A DNA stretch of 64,000 bases from Eremomyces bilateralis CBS 781.70 (Eukaryota > Ascomycota > Dothideomycetes > Eremomycetales > Eremomycetaceae), in NCBI RefSeq assembly GCF_010015585.1, contig NW_022985094.1:186001-250000 (forward strand). The letters run 5' to 3'. This document shows, in pieces, positions 47,384-57,414 of this stretch. The position numbers and the translations under genes are program-made. Each line of letters begins with the position of its first letter. The stretch's first letter is position 1. The notes beneath the pieces were generated by a model. It saw only the letters and a list, made by a program, of their open reading frames with translations, searched no databases and had not been told where the DNA came from.

Positions 47384-48175
47384 ATGTCTTTCACCATCAT
47401 TAAACTCCTCATCGCTGCACTTGCAGCCGGTGCCACTGCTGCTCCGCAGCCAATCAGTCTTCGACAACCCCGTTCTGCCTCTGCAATCTCCCCTATCCCT
47501 CCAGCCCCTTCAGTCGACTTCACCAAGCTCCTAACCCAACCCACTCTAGTCGATCGCTTCAAGCAACTTGTCACTCGTGACGGCAAACTTCTTCCTGAAG
47601 ACGAACTACGTAGTGTCGTTTCTTTCGACTTCAACCCTCCGAAACCTGCACCAGGCGCGAAGGGAGGTGCCGTCAACCTCGCCAACACCAAGAATTGGCC
47701 CATCCTCGCCGAATCAGGAATTTCCGTTGCTGTTGGATTCCTCGGTGCTTGTGGCATCAACACCCCTCATGTCCATCCACGAGCTGCCGAACTTCTTACC
47801 GTCACTAGTGGTGAGGTGGACTTCGGTTATATCCTTGAGAACGGACTTGTCGATGCCGGTGAAAAATCGGAAATCGTTGGCAAACTTGGCCCACTTCAGG
47901 CCGCTTTGTTTCCTATGGGTAGCATCCATTATCAGGTCAATCCAACCTGTAATGATGCTACTTTCGTTGCTGCCCTCAACAATGAGGACCCCGGTGCATC
48001 TCAGATTGCACAGAACTTTTTCGGTTTGGATGGCGAGACAATCGAGGCGGTCCTCGGTTTCCCGGAACAATTTGATGGAGACCGTATTGAAGAATTCCGC
48101 AGCAAGATTCCTGCTAATGTTGCCCGTAACGTCGAGCAATGTTTGGAGAAATGCAAGATTCCCAAGAGGAAGTAA
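47384..48175 (+). CDS. Secreted germin-like cupin (spherulin-1 type)
   Basis: Single-exon, 263 residues. A signal peptide (MSFTIIKLLIAALAAGATAA) is followed by a proline-rich linker and a germin-type cupin domain. Motif 1 is HVHPRAAE (His129, His131, Glu136) and motif 2 is PMGSIHYQVNPT, which together supply the three His and one Glu that bind the metal (usually Mn). Spherulin-like fungal cupins are extracellular and stress- or differentiation-linked; some germins have oxalate oxidase or superoxide dismutase activity, but the activity of this one cannot be told from sequence. The C-terminal ARNVEQCLEKCKIPKRK is basic with two Cys. A canonical TATA box precedes the gene. Confidence 0.88.
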   Translation: MSFTIIKLLIAALAAGATAAPQPISLRQPRSASAISPIPPAPSVDFTKLLTQPTLVDRFKQLVTRDGKLLPEDELRSVVSFDFNPPKPAPGAKGGAVNLANTKNWPILAESGISVAVGFLGACGINTPHVHPRAAELLTVTSGEVDFGYILENGLVDAGEKSEIVGKLGPLQAALFPMGSIHYQVNPTCNDATFVAALNNEDPGASQIAQNFFGLDGETIEAVLGFPEQFDGDRIEEFRSKIPANVARNVEQCLEKCKIPKRK

Positions 48176-48321
48176 TGCCACTGTGAGATAGAATCTTGAT
48201 TTTTGGAGCATCAAGTCAATAGCGAGCATCGTCCTGGCGTTCCAATTTCGATGGGTGGTTTGTTTCTAGAACTACCGAGCCATTTACAGCTGTTTTTATT
48301 GGAGTCAGCGGTCTGAGTGCT

Positions 48322-48874
48322 CTATTGAAATACCCCTTTTAATTCTAGAGAATTCCATCCAGTTTCTCCTTCTTGTCCTTGTGTTACAACAATAAGTCTG
48401 ATGCCATGTATTGTGCACTCCACAGTACCGGACCCAATCCAATGATATTCACGTTTGAGATAGGAAGTTATCAGATCTTTTTCGTCTGAGTAACCACTAT
48501 AACTGTGTCTCAAGGATAGGGCAACAGAAGGAGTTGACCGTTCGCCGTTGACGGTCACTTGAACCAAAATTGAGTCATCTTTTCTTCGCAAAGACCGATC
48601 AAGTGCGCGGGATTGCTTTCCAAGGTGCCTAGCGGCATAGGGGTTTTCGACTGGACGTACCTCCATCCCAATAAAATTGCGAGGGTGAGAAACAGAACAA
48701 AGAGTCGAACTCTGGGAGAAGGAGACCTAGAGGCACCACATGGTGAGGCGATTGGCGAGGTTCCAATCCGGACTTTTGCAGGGAACCACGGGAGGTCTTG
48801 ATCAGCGGCTGCCGGCTAGCAGTATCATATCGATATTCTTGGAGAATACAAGTACCCTTAAAGTAGTACGTCAC
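48322..48874 (-). CDS. Possible small type II membrane protein (tentative model)
   Basis: Three pieces on the minus strand join in frame with plausible introns: MTYYFK (48874 down), an exon from about 48812 to 48648 carrying SPSPRVRLFVLFLTLAILLGW, and an exon from about 48629 to 48322 (HLGKQSRALDRSLRRKDDSI ... WNSLELKGVFQ). The result would be about 145 residues with one hydrophobic helix and a lumenal or extracellular beta-rich tail. The middle intron is very short (about 31 bases), and the first is unproven. No family recognised. It could equally be a chance set of open frames; kept because composition looks coding. Confidence 0.3.
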
Positions 48875-49854
48875 CTCTGCAAATTTGTATAGAACAAATG
48901 AGTGGACGTCAAAATAAAACCTTTTCTTTGAAACGCGAACCGTTAGTACGGGAAGTCCTTATTAATTCAACTGATCATAGTAGGAAACCTTTGCTTGTGA
49001 GTGGTGACACCATCGTACCCTTAACTATAGAAAAGTCAATCTTCAACCTCATGATCTTGAGTCTTGGCTGGTTCCCCGATCATTGCCTGATGTTGTCGAA
49101 GATCACCGCCATTATTCACATTCTGACCGTGAACCCCGCAAAACACCAACTGAATGGGGTCATTCGCCGATGTGGGTGTCGATCTCCCGGTTGTCCTCCA
49201 ATCGCCTCTCACGACGCTGTGCCTGAACACACCGTCCGGAGCAACTAACCTCTTCTCATCGATGGACCGATTTCCATCGTGATCCGTGACGATTAAATGT
49301 CGAGGTGGACTCTGCAGGGGAACATTCGTGGACAAATCGATATTGATGTGTTGGCAGCAATTCAGCAGAATGACTTCGAACAATAACCAGTATGGATATC
49401 AAAGACATTCTCTACCATCTCCAACCAATCCTTCATGATGCTGACATGGTTTACATCCAAGGCAGAGTTAGACAAGGGTCCTATCCTCTGACGACTCGCC
49501 ATGGTAGCTATTCCCACTACAAGGCGGAAGATCTGCCAGCTTTCTAACGCGACTGGTTCGGTTTCGTTGATGATCCCCAGTTCATTTTAATGGTCACATC
49601 GACCTGCAACTGTAGGACCTCGTCCGGCTCGACCACGGTTGACTTTGATGATCTTTCCGAGATACAGATGGCTCCGTACCCTGGCATGCACTTTAAGCTG
49701 GAGTTTTGGTTAAAGTCCTTCTATTCGCCTAGTTCTGATTTTGTAATCTGTCAAGTCTTTCTTCTGGCATCGATGATCAGCTACTCTGTGGGAATATTAA
49801 TTTGGTAAAGAGAACGATTAAAGGCAATCTATCAATCTCAACTCTCCAATCACG
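48875..49854. other. Intergenic upstream of the glucanase
   Basis: About 1 kb. Minus-strand frames near 49036-49383 and 49390-49520 look faintly coding but I cannot assign them. The glucanase promoter lies at the right end. Confidence 0.35.
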
Positions 49855-51242
49855 ATGTTGATTCGCGCCTTTGGTGTAGCTCTAGGGGCAACTCTTCTTT
49901 CTAATGTTATTGGAGCTCCAGCTGAGTATGTCGAGACTAGATTTCAACTACACTCAAGAGACTAACGTATACAGGTTCACCAACTTCAAACGCCAAGACG
50001 GTAATCCGTTGAAGTTCGACTATAACAACAAAGTTCAAGGTGTTAACCTTGGTGGTTGGCTTGTACTTGAACCTTGGATTACTCCATCCATTTTTGAGGA
50101 GTGGGCAGATAACCAAATCGTGAAAGACGAATACACTTTCAGTCAAGCTCTGGGTAAAGATGAAACCTTCCGTCGATTGAACGATCATTGGAATTCGTGG
50201 ATTACCGAAGATGACTTTCAGCAAATCGCTGCGGCTGGGTTAAATCATGTCCGAATTCCGATCGGATATTGGAGCGTCATCTCTCGTGATGGCGACCCTT
50301 ATGTCCAAGGGGCATATGAATTCTTGGGTCGTGCTCTCGACTGGGCACAAGGTGCCAGTCTTATGGTCATCATCGACCTCCATGGAGGTAAGCAAAGAAT
50401 TGAGCCGGGAGGATGGGACTGACATGTTTAGCTCCGGGCTCACAAAATGGCTTTGACAATTCCGGACAAATTGGGTCTGTCGATTGGACTCAAGGAGATA
50501 CTGTCAAACAGACTTTGAATGCTATAGCGAAAATTCGCGATGATCATGCCGACCATCCAGCCGTTGGTGGAATTGAATTACTCAATGAGCCTCTTGGACC
50601 CGTCTTGAATATGGACGTTGTCAAACAGTTCTATATGGATGGTTGGGGTCAGCTCAAAGGCTCACATGTGGTTGTACCATTCTCCGATGCTTTCATGGGA
50701 GTTGATAATTGGAATGATTGGGGTGACGGTATGTGGTCCCTGATGGTTGATACTCACCACTATGAGATCTTCGATGGACAGATTGCCTTGTCTCCTGATG
50801 AGCATGTCCAGTCCGCTTGTGGGTTCGGAAATCAAATGGCTTCGAACAATAAATGGACAATTTCTGGTGAATGGACGGGAGCCATGACCGACTGTGCGAA
50901 ATGGTTAAATGGTCTTGGGAGAGGAGCAAGATATGATGGTACCTTGGAGGGTGGCTCGTCATACGGCAGTTGTGATGGGAAGTATGTTGGGAGTGTCGCT
51001 AGTTTGAGTGAAGCGGATCGATCGAATATCCGGAGATATATCGAAGCACAATTGGATGCTTTCGAGAAAGCTTCGGGTTGGATCTTCTGGACCTGGAAAA
51101 CCGAGGGTGCACCGGAATGGGATATGCAAGACTTACTTGCTGGCGGACTTTTCCCACAGCCCCTTTCCGATCGTCAACGTAAGTCAATCCATTCAACATT
51201 CGGACATAACTAACTGTTGTAGACCCAGGACAGTGCGGTTAG
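49855..51242 (+). CDS. Secreted exo-beta-1,3-glucanase (GH5)
   Basis: Glycoside hydrolase family 5 enzyme of the yeast Exg1 type, releasing glucose from beta-1,3-glucan during wall remodelling. Exons 49855-49925, 49975-50387, 50432-51178 and 51223-51242 make exactly 417 codons (416 residues). A signal peptide (MLIRAFGVALGATLL) is followed by a Lys-Arg site (FKRQDG) suited to Kex2-type processing. Then come GVNLGGWLVLEPWITPS, HVRIPIGYW, IIDLHGAPGSQNG (formed across an intron), the acid/base Glu in IELLNEPLGP, DTHHYEIF, the nucleophile Glu in ISGEWTGA and GWIFWTWKTEGAPEW. The tiny last exon gives the expected HPGQCG end. All catalytic residues are present. Confidence 0.95.
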
Positions 51243-51421
51243 ACAAGACTCCCTGATGTTGGGAAGGCCTGCTTGGTTAGACATGTCATTATTTACGAAA
51301 TATAAAACCACAATCGTTTCCGCTATCTAGTCAACGGTTGACAAAGAATGTCTAGATAGGGAGGACCATCCGCTAGACTTGTGTATGAGTGTCAGCTCTG
51401 CATGCTCTTTCATTCTCTGAA

Positions 51422-52489
51422 TCAGAATTTTGCCATCATCTGAAGATTCACAGGACTTATTGCCTTGCCAGTCTCAAAGAAACTTAGAATATTCTCCATT
51501 CCCAAACGTTCAAAACCGATATGAGATTCTAGAGAGGCACCAGCCGTGTGTGAGAGAAGTTCCACGTTCCTCATCTTCACCAACCTCGGGTTGAGGACGG
51601 GTTCATTGAAATGAACATCCAATCCGGCTGCCGAAAGTTGACCCGACTCCAACGCTTCGATGAGGGCATCCTCATCCAACAATTTTCCTCTTGCCACATT
51701 CACCAAACGACTACCTCTCTTCATCATGCGGAAGTGTTCTTGAGATAGTAGTTGATCGCCGTTAAATGGTGTTGCAATCAAGACACAGTCTGCCTTTCCC
51801 AACATCGTCTGGAGGGAGTGGAATTCGGCATCGATGCTCTTCTTAATATCCATACGCATCACGTCATGGTAGATGATTCGCATACCAAAACATTGCTGTG
51901 CTTTTTGCGCAACACGAAATCCAATCCGACCCAAACCAATGATCCCAAGAGTTGAACCAGATGGATTATTGGATATGGCAGCAATGTTGCGATTGGCATC
52001 AACGAATTCGGAGACGGAGAGCGAACGAGCTGCTTGACTCGACCAAGAAAACAATCGATACGTGGATAGGATCAACCAAATTGCAGCATCGGCTACTGAC
52101 TCGGTACAAGCAGATGCTGCATTGCAATATACGATGCCTACGAAGGTTAGTTCGAGATACTCTTGGAAGAATCACTTACCATGATCGGCCATCACCTTCG
52201 TATCAACCCAATCGAATCCTGCTCCGGCACTGGCGGATATTTTGCAGGAATTTGGGAGAAGAGAGATCAATTCACGGTCCCACTTCCCCATCTCCCCTCC
52301 GGTATTCCAGAATGGGCGATATATTGCCACAAAGTTCCCAAACTTTTTCGTTTTGAGGGCTTTTATGAACGCCCCACGATCCATCTTGTAACTTCTTCTG
52401 ATTTCAAATCTCTCCTGTAGTTTCTGGTATAGATCATGATTCCACTTGATATCATCTCCAAGATGGAGAATAATCGGCTTCGACTCCAT
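51422..52489 (-). CDS. D-isomer-specific 2-hydroxyacid dehydrogenase
   Basis: NAD(P)-dependent oxidoreductase that interconverts 2-keto and D-2-hydroxy acids, of the glyoxylate/hydroxypyruvate reductase-like group. Exons 52180-52489 and 51422-52137 give 342 codons (341 residues). The nucleotide-binding motif is LGIIGLGRIGF; the catalytic trio is Arg in VNVARGKLLDE, Glu in LDVHFNEPVLNP and His in LLSHTAGAS. The N-terminal substrate domain (KPIILHLGDDIKWN) opens directly at the start. The C-terminus MMAKF is not a peroxisomal signal, so a cytosolic place is likely. Substrate is not determinable. Its stop is 180 bases from the glucanase stop (convergent pair). Confidence 0.93.
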
Positions 52490-52837
52490 CTCTTGTGGCT
52501 TTGGAGTAGAATTGACTTACGGAAAGGCGGTCTGAGGGTAACTAGCTAAGAAAGCAATGGTCACAGGTGGAGTTCCCGTCCTTCTGATACCCCATGACTC
52601 ATCCTTTCGCCTCATATGTAGAACGGACATCTTTGACGACAATGAATCCCTTGAGGATTAGACCGGCTTAGAGCAAAGATCTGGACAAATCGATCGAGTA
52701 ATTCTTGAGTTGTGATAGTCGAACAGGACGTGGGAAATTGTAGTCAGGCTACAAGGCAACAATTCCGTTTTCGCGACATCCATCTTCGCGACTTCGCCTC
52801 TCAGAAACAACTCCTGTCATTCAACCAAGATCATCCG
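52490..52837. other. Divergent promoter region
   Basis: Between the dehydrogenase start and the leader of the BuGZ gene. No distinct element picked out. Confidence 0.4.
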
Positions 52838-52900
52838 CCGAGAACTCATCAAGAACCATCGATATTCACTCCGTCACCGAGAACCCATCAAGAACCGATC
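52838..52900 (+). repeat. Imperfect direct duplication in the BuGZ leader
   Basis: Two near-identical units, CCGAGAACTCATCAAGAACC (52838) and CCGAGAACCCATCAAGAACC (52877), 39 bases apart and ending right at the ATG of the zinc-finger gene. In the upstream frame they read PRTHQEP twice. Position suggests duplicated leader sequence, not protein. Confidence 0.7.
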
Positions 52901-54161
52901 ATGGGAAAGAAGAAGAGGAATCATCCCGATGTCGAAGATGTCCTGTCACGACCTTGGTGCTACTATTGTGAGCGCGATTTCGATGACTTAAAGATCCTCA
53001 TATCTCATCAGAAGGCTAAGCACTTCAAGTGCGATAGATGTAATCGTCGGTTGAATACCGCTGGAGGTACGTTGATCCCATGACTTTACGCGCATCGCTA
53101 ACCTCTCAGGTTTGTCCGTTCATCTGAATCAAGTCCACAAAGAGACCCTCAATGCCGTTGACAATGCCCTTCCCAATCGACAGGGCTTGGATGTGGAAAT
53201 CTTTGGGATGGAAGGTATCCCGGAGGATGTCGTCAACTCACACAAACAACGCGTCCTTCAACAATACTACGAAGCTCAAGCCGATCGTCAAGCACAAACC
53301 GGAAACCCAGCTCCTGGTGCAAATGCTCCAAAGAAACCGAAATTCGAATCTCCATCCGATTTGAAGAGGAGATTGGCCGAACACAAAGCTAAGAAAGCTG
53401 CCGAAGCCGCTGGAAGTAGTGGTGATGTAACACCGTTACAGGGAGCTCAAAGTCCAGCCGCTGCTACTCAAAGTCCGGTTCCTTTCGTAAGTCGATCGCT
53501 CTAGATGTTGAGCAGATACTAACTCTTCCAGCACCCGCCCTTCCCTTCACACCAAGTACCTCATATCCCTCCCCAAACCAGTCCTCCTCCCTATGGACAG
53601 TTTCCGCCTTACGGTCAGCAAGCTTTCCCTCCATCTTGGGTTCCCGGAATGCCTCAAGTCCCTCCCATGCCCGGTGGATACTCACCAGGTCAATATCCAT
53701 CCATCTCCCCCCCATTCCAAGGACATCCGCAAGTCCTTCGACAAAATCTCCCAAATGCCCCGGGACTTCCACAAAGACCCGCCTTTGGCGCTCCCCAGGT
53801 GAATTCATTTCAGTTTCAGCAAATGCATCAAGGCCATGCTCAACCATCTTCACCGGGCCCTAACCAGACCCAGGGAGTCAATGGTCACAACGCGGCCGCT
53901 TTCTCCGCGTCAGTTGATGAACTGATTGCTAGCACCAAACAGGAAATGGACAAATCCAAACCAAGTGCAACGGAGAAATCAAAGAAAGACTTCCGTTTGG
54001 TTTATTCGGATAATGAGGTTAGTCCGGAGGAGAAGATGGCAACCCTTCCAAGGTACGCATTCGTTCCAAACAACAAACCAGAAACCGTCTTGGGGGATGT
54101 GGAGGGTAGTGTGACGGGTCCTGTGGTAGGTCCAGACGATGTCATGGACAAATCAGGTTGA
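52901..54161 (+). CDS. BuGZ/ZNF207-like zinc-finger protein
   Basis: Homologue of animal BuGZ (ZNF207), a microtubule- and Bub3-linked spindle factor also tied to splicing. Exons 52901-53066, 53110-53486 and 53532-54161 give 391 codons (390 residues). The N-terminus [10 protein letters not shown] leads to paired fingers [20 protein letters not shown] and [20 protein letters not shown], nearly identical in pattern to BuGZ, then [14 protein letters not shown]. The rest is disordered, rich in Pro, Gln and Gly, as in the animal protein where this part drives phase separation. I saw no clear Bub3-binding GLEBS motif. The ATG at 52901 was chosen because the family begins there, though the frame is open further up. 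Confidence 0.88.
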
Positions 54162-54969
54162 TCCGGTTGCTTCAGAGGCGATGGAAAGTGCTCACTTAGT
54201 ACTCCCGACTCCCTACGACACGAGATCATAGGCCATCGGAGTTGCAGATTCATTATGGGATATGGTCAGTCAGTCCATCGGTGTTCATAGTTCTTGCGGG
54301 AACTGATTCTTCATTCAAGTTCTGGTCCGAAGGATGGATGGAATACCGTTTGTAAGTCGATTGATACAAATTTTCAAGCCTTTTCATGATTTCCACATCT
54401 GTGTCGTTCCACCGGCATTTGCGCTCAGTAGTGGCATGATTTCCTCACCTTTCTATAAACACCATTGAGGATGCAGCATTGCATTGGTAATATTGTGATT
54501 GTGCCTCTAAAAGACCAGCCATTGTATGGCGTGGTGGAAGAATGGGAAAAATCGGTGTCAGAAACCTGATTTTGAAGGCATTCTATACCTCTCTCACTCC
54601 TTCGAGTTCCTCGAAAATGGTGTCTACCGCGCCCTCGGCTCCTTTCAACACCGTTTCCAGCGTTCGGATGTTGATGAAGATCGGACATTCCGAGATATTG
54701 GCCACCGCTGATTCGAACCATTCATTTGCGGTTGGAAATGCGTTCTTGGATATTAACGCAAGAGAATAGAACGTATTAGAGGCTGATCGGATTTAGCTCG
54801 GCATCCAACTTGTCAGATGAGTGATGATACATCGCCTCTCAAAACGCGTGCGGGAGATGAGGATCCCAGTCTGCGCGATGAATGCGACAAGGGCTTTGGT
54901 GAGTTTGGATGGATTGCCCTGGTAATTATTAGCGTTGAGTTCTTTGACCCGCTTTATGCAATCGTACCA
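54162..54969. other. Intergenic, 0.8 kb
   Basis: Between the BuGZ stop and the acidic relic. Short open frames only; no feature supported. Confidence 0.35.
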
Positions 54970-55669
54970 TGTCGATGATGCGTTCACGCCCTAGTGTACT
55001 GTCTTCGAGTCGATCCAGCGTCATTCTCGGGCTCATCCTCGTCCTCATCCTCGTCCTCACCCTTATCCGCCTCGCTGCCCTCGTCCCCCTGGTTTGTACG
55101 GCGCGTCCTCCAGATCCTCCGGCTCCTCTGGTTCGTTCAGTGCGTCCTCCAGGCCCCCCGGCTCGTCCGGTTCGTCCTTCGATTCGTTCTCCTCCAGGTC
55201 TTCTTCTGTCTCATCTTCATCCTCTTTGTCTAGCTCGTCGGCACCTCTAGCATTTTGCTTGTCCGGTTTGAGGGACCTCGAACTACCTTGAGGACAGCAG
55301 CTTTGTCGATGTTAAGGTCGGAAAAAACAAGGTCAAGTGCGATGCCAAGCACATCTTGAGTGGCTCGTTCGATTGATGGCCGCGTCTGGTTCGTGTTCCT
55401 GGCTCCCTAATGTTGTCTTGCGGCCGGGGTGATTGCATTTTGTAGCTCAGCATGCGAAGCGCTTGGTTGACTTGCTGCAATTGGCAAGCGACTGTCATGT
55501 GGGATAGGAAGAGTGGTGATGTGATCCCTAGATTTTCTACCCGATTCTTCTCTGGAAGTCGAGGACGTCTTGGGACAACATCGTAGGTGTCCGTTAGCCC
55601 TACATATTCTTTGATATGGCGAATGTTGGCCGCGGTGGCGTTTAAACCTTTGTTTTTGCCGCGTGCCAT
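54970..55669 (-). pseudogene. Frameshifted acidic ORF, unknown family
   Basis: Coding-like sequence on the minus strand changes frame at least three times. It opens MARGKNKGLNATAANIRHIK (55669 down) and runs through QLQQVNQALRMLSYKMQ. It then shifts to a frame with ERATQDVLGIALDLVFSDLN, shifts again to an acidic stretch (ADELDKEDEDETEEDLEE), and returns to the former frame for DKGEDEDEDEDEPENDAG before a stop. Splicing cannot explain the second change, since the only donor and acceptor would give a 31-base intron. Best read as a decayed gene or a young one with sequencing errors. A group of dyad-bearing repeats sits immediately upstream of its start. Confidence 0.45.
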
Positions 55670-55731
55670 TGCTGATGCTTGGTGGAGTGGTGATTGGATC
55701 TGGGGTTTTCTGGAGAAATCGACGCTACGGA

Positions 55732-55990
55732 TTGCAAGAAGCCCGTCCCGATGACAAGGTTGATGGGGGATGGATTGAAAGAAAACAAGAAGTTGTTCTA
55801 AGGACTAAACTTATGTCGGCAGCAACGTCGAGATGATTGATGAGATGAATCCCAATGGGATAACAAGAAGCCTGTCCTAGGGACAGGGCTTAGAAGATGA
55901 TGGGGCAACAAGGAACCCGTCCGATGGACTGGACTTACAATACGAAGGGAAAACAAGAAGACCGTTCTATGAACAAGGACTTGACTATGG
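55732..55990. repeat. Five degenerate repeats, each with a small dyad
   Basis: About five units of 40-70 bases share a core like AACAAGAAGCCYGTCC-N3-GGACARGRCTTA. The clearest dyads are CCTGTCC-TAG-GGACAGG (55871-55887), GTCC-GAT-GGAC (about 55919-55929) and GTTC-TAT-GAAC (about 55964-55974); two further units (near 55740 and 55790) are weaker. Between units the arms change together in places (GTCC/GGAC versus GTTC/GAAC). The array lies just upstream of the frameshifted minus-strand ORF. Confidence 0.65.
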
Positions 55991-57000
55991 ATATCCGTGC
56001 AGATATGATGGCGGTGATTGGAAAGTGATGGTGGAAAATGTAAGCTGAAACCTGGCTATCCATGTGAGTGAAACCTAACAAAAAACCCCACAGCTCAGTT
56101 CTCAAAATTCTGCCTATTCGGACTTAATATCACTTCACTTTGATTTATCCACAGATTCCACTGGACACCCTATGTATCTGCCCGACCAGGCGGGACGGAT
56201 CGTTCCGGGATCCAGGAAACCGGAATCCTCAAGTTCTACTGGTATGGATAAATTGCTCGACTAGACGATGGGTCGACAGGCACGGTGAGTTCCAGCATGA
56301 TTTCCCGAAGGAATCGATGGGTGGTACGTCTATGAACAAGTGTATTGCGTCACCAAATTCATCATCAACTCCTCTCATCATCCCTTCTGTTTGCATGTCC
56401 CGTTTGCATCTTCGGTATACAAATATTCTCCAAGTCCCCCGTCTTTCAATATTCTACTGCAGCTCTGAATTGGAGTTCTGAATTGTCCTTGACTTTGCAA
56501 TGCTCCTTGAATCGCGAATATACTCTGCATAGCCATTTGCTTGTTCAATGTATCTAGTAGAACCTTCGTATATTGTCGCATTGGGTTGTCGAGTCATTAT
56601 CTCATCGAGCAGACTGGCATCCCGATTTCCTGCAGCTGATCTTGAAACCTCACTTTCTAACAACATACTGTCATGACGTGACAATCCTTTCTGTCTCATT
56701 ACCCCATCCACCGGAGTTATATTTACGATATACGATTAAATGTCTTGTCTTATCTTCATCCACCGGTTCTATAACTCCGCGAATCATAACCCCAACCCGT
56801 GGACCCGTTACTCAGTCGACTCGATCCATTGTTAAGCTTAGACATAGTGTGGGATTCTTCTCCCGTCCGTTGATTCGTAAGCTCAGCCATAGTGCGGGTT
56901 TCTCACTCTTCGGGAAAGCGACTTCTCCCTTCCCGATGTCAAAGCGGGGTTGTATCAAACTTCAGCCAGATATGACGAGACAAAACTGACGCAAGACCGC
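55991..57000. other. Intergenic, 1.0 kb
   Basis: Many short open frames on both strands, none with a family signature. Probably decayed or non-coding. Confidence 0.35.
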
Positions 57001-57414
57001 CCAGACAGGAGGATTTCCGAGCTGGAAACGAAAGTGAAGGTGAATCTGGCCGACAAGGTCAGATATTGGGCAGAGGCTGGACCAGCAGGGGAAACCTGCG
57101 ATTAGTGTTGGGCACCGGGGATAGCAATCCCACCGATTATGAAAGGATCAGGCGGTGCGCATTCAGCAACTTGAGATAGTTAATCAAAAAGTCTCGATGC
57201 TGGGGCCAGATTGGCTGGCGCGGCCGGCAGAGCTTGCGCGACGAGATTTCAAGAGGCGAATATCGAGCATGGAAAGGTCAAGGGCAATTATGAGTTAGAA
57301 GATGCTACCCATCAACTACAGATGGAGCTAACTGATCAATTGTTAACGGTTCAGGCGGTACAGATTCAGTCGCGGGTTCAATTATGCACGAGAATGGTGG
57401 AGGGCAGTAATTGA
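57000..57414 (+). pseudogene. Relic of a coiled-coil coding sequence
   Basis: Helical, charged stretches such as RISELETKVKVNLADKV (57010) and then QLQMELTDQLLTVQAVQIQS (about 57315) occur in order but are interrupted by stops near 57104, 57171 and 57183. This suggests a degenerated coiled-coil protein gene. Family unknown. Confidence 0.3.

Noticed and set aside
47568-48191. 207-residue plus-strand frame overlapping the cupin
   Set aside because: Alternative frame of the cupin gene; the cupin frame has signal peptide and metal motifs.
49036-49530. Minus-strand frames faintly like the N-terminus of HET-domain proteins
   Set aside because: Similarity too weak to name, frames interrupted, and no diagnostic HET motif could be read.
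54969-55250. Leu/Pro/Arg-rich plus-strand frames resembling membrane segments
   Set aside because: Antisense of the acidic Asp/Glu-rich stretch of the minus-strand relic; GAG/GAC runs read as CTC/GTC (Leu/Val).
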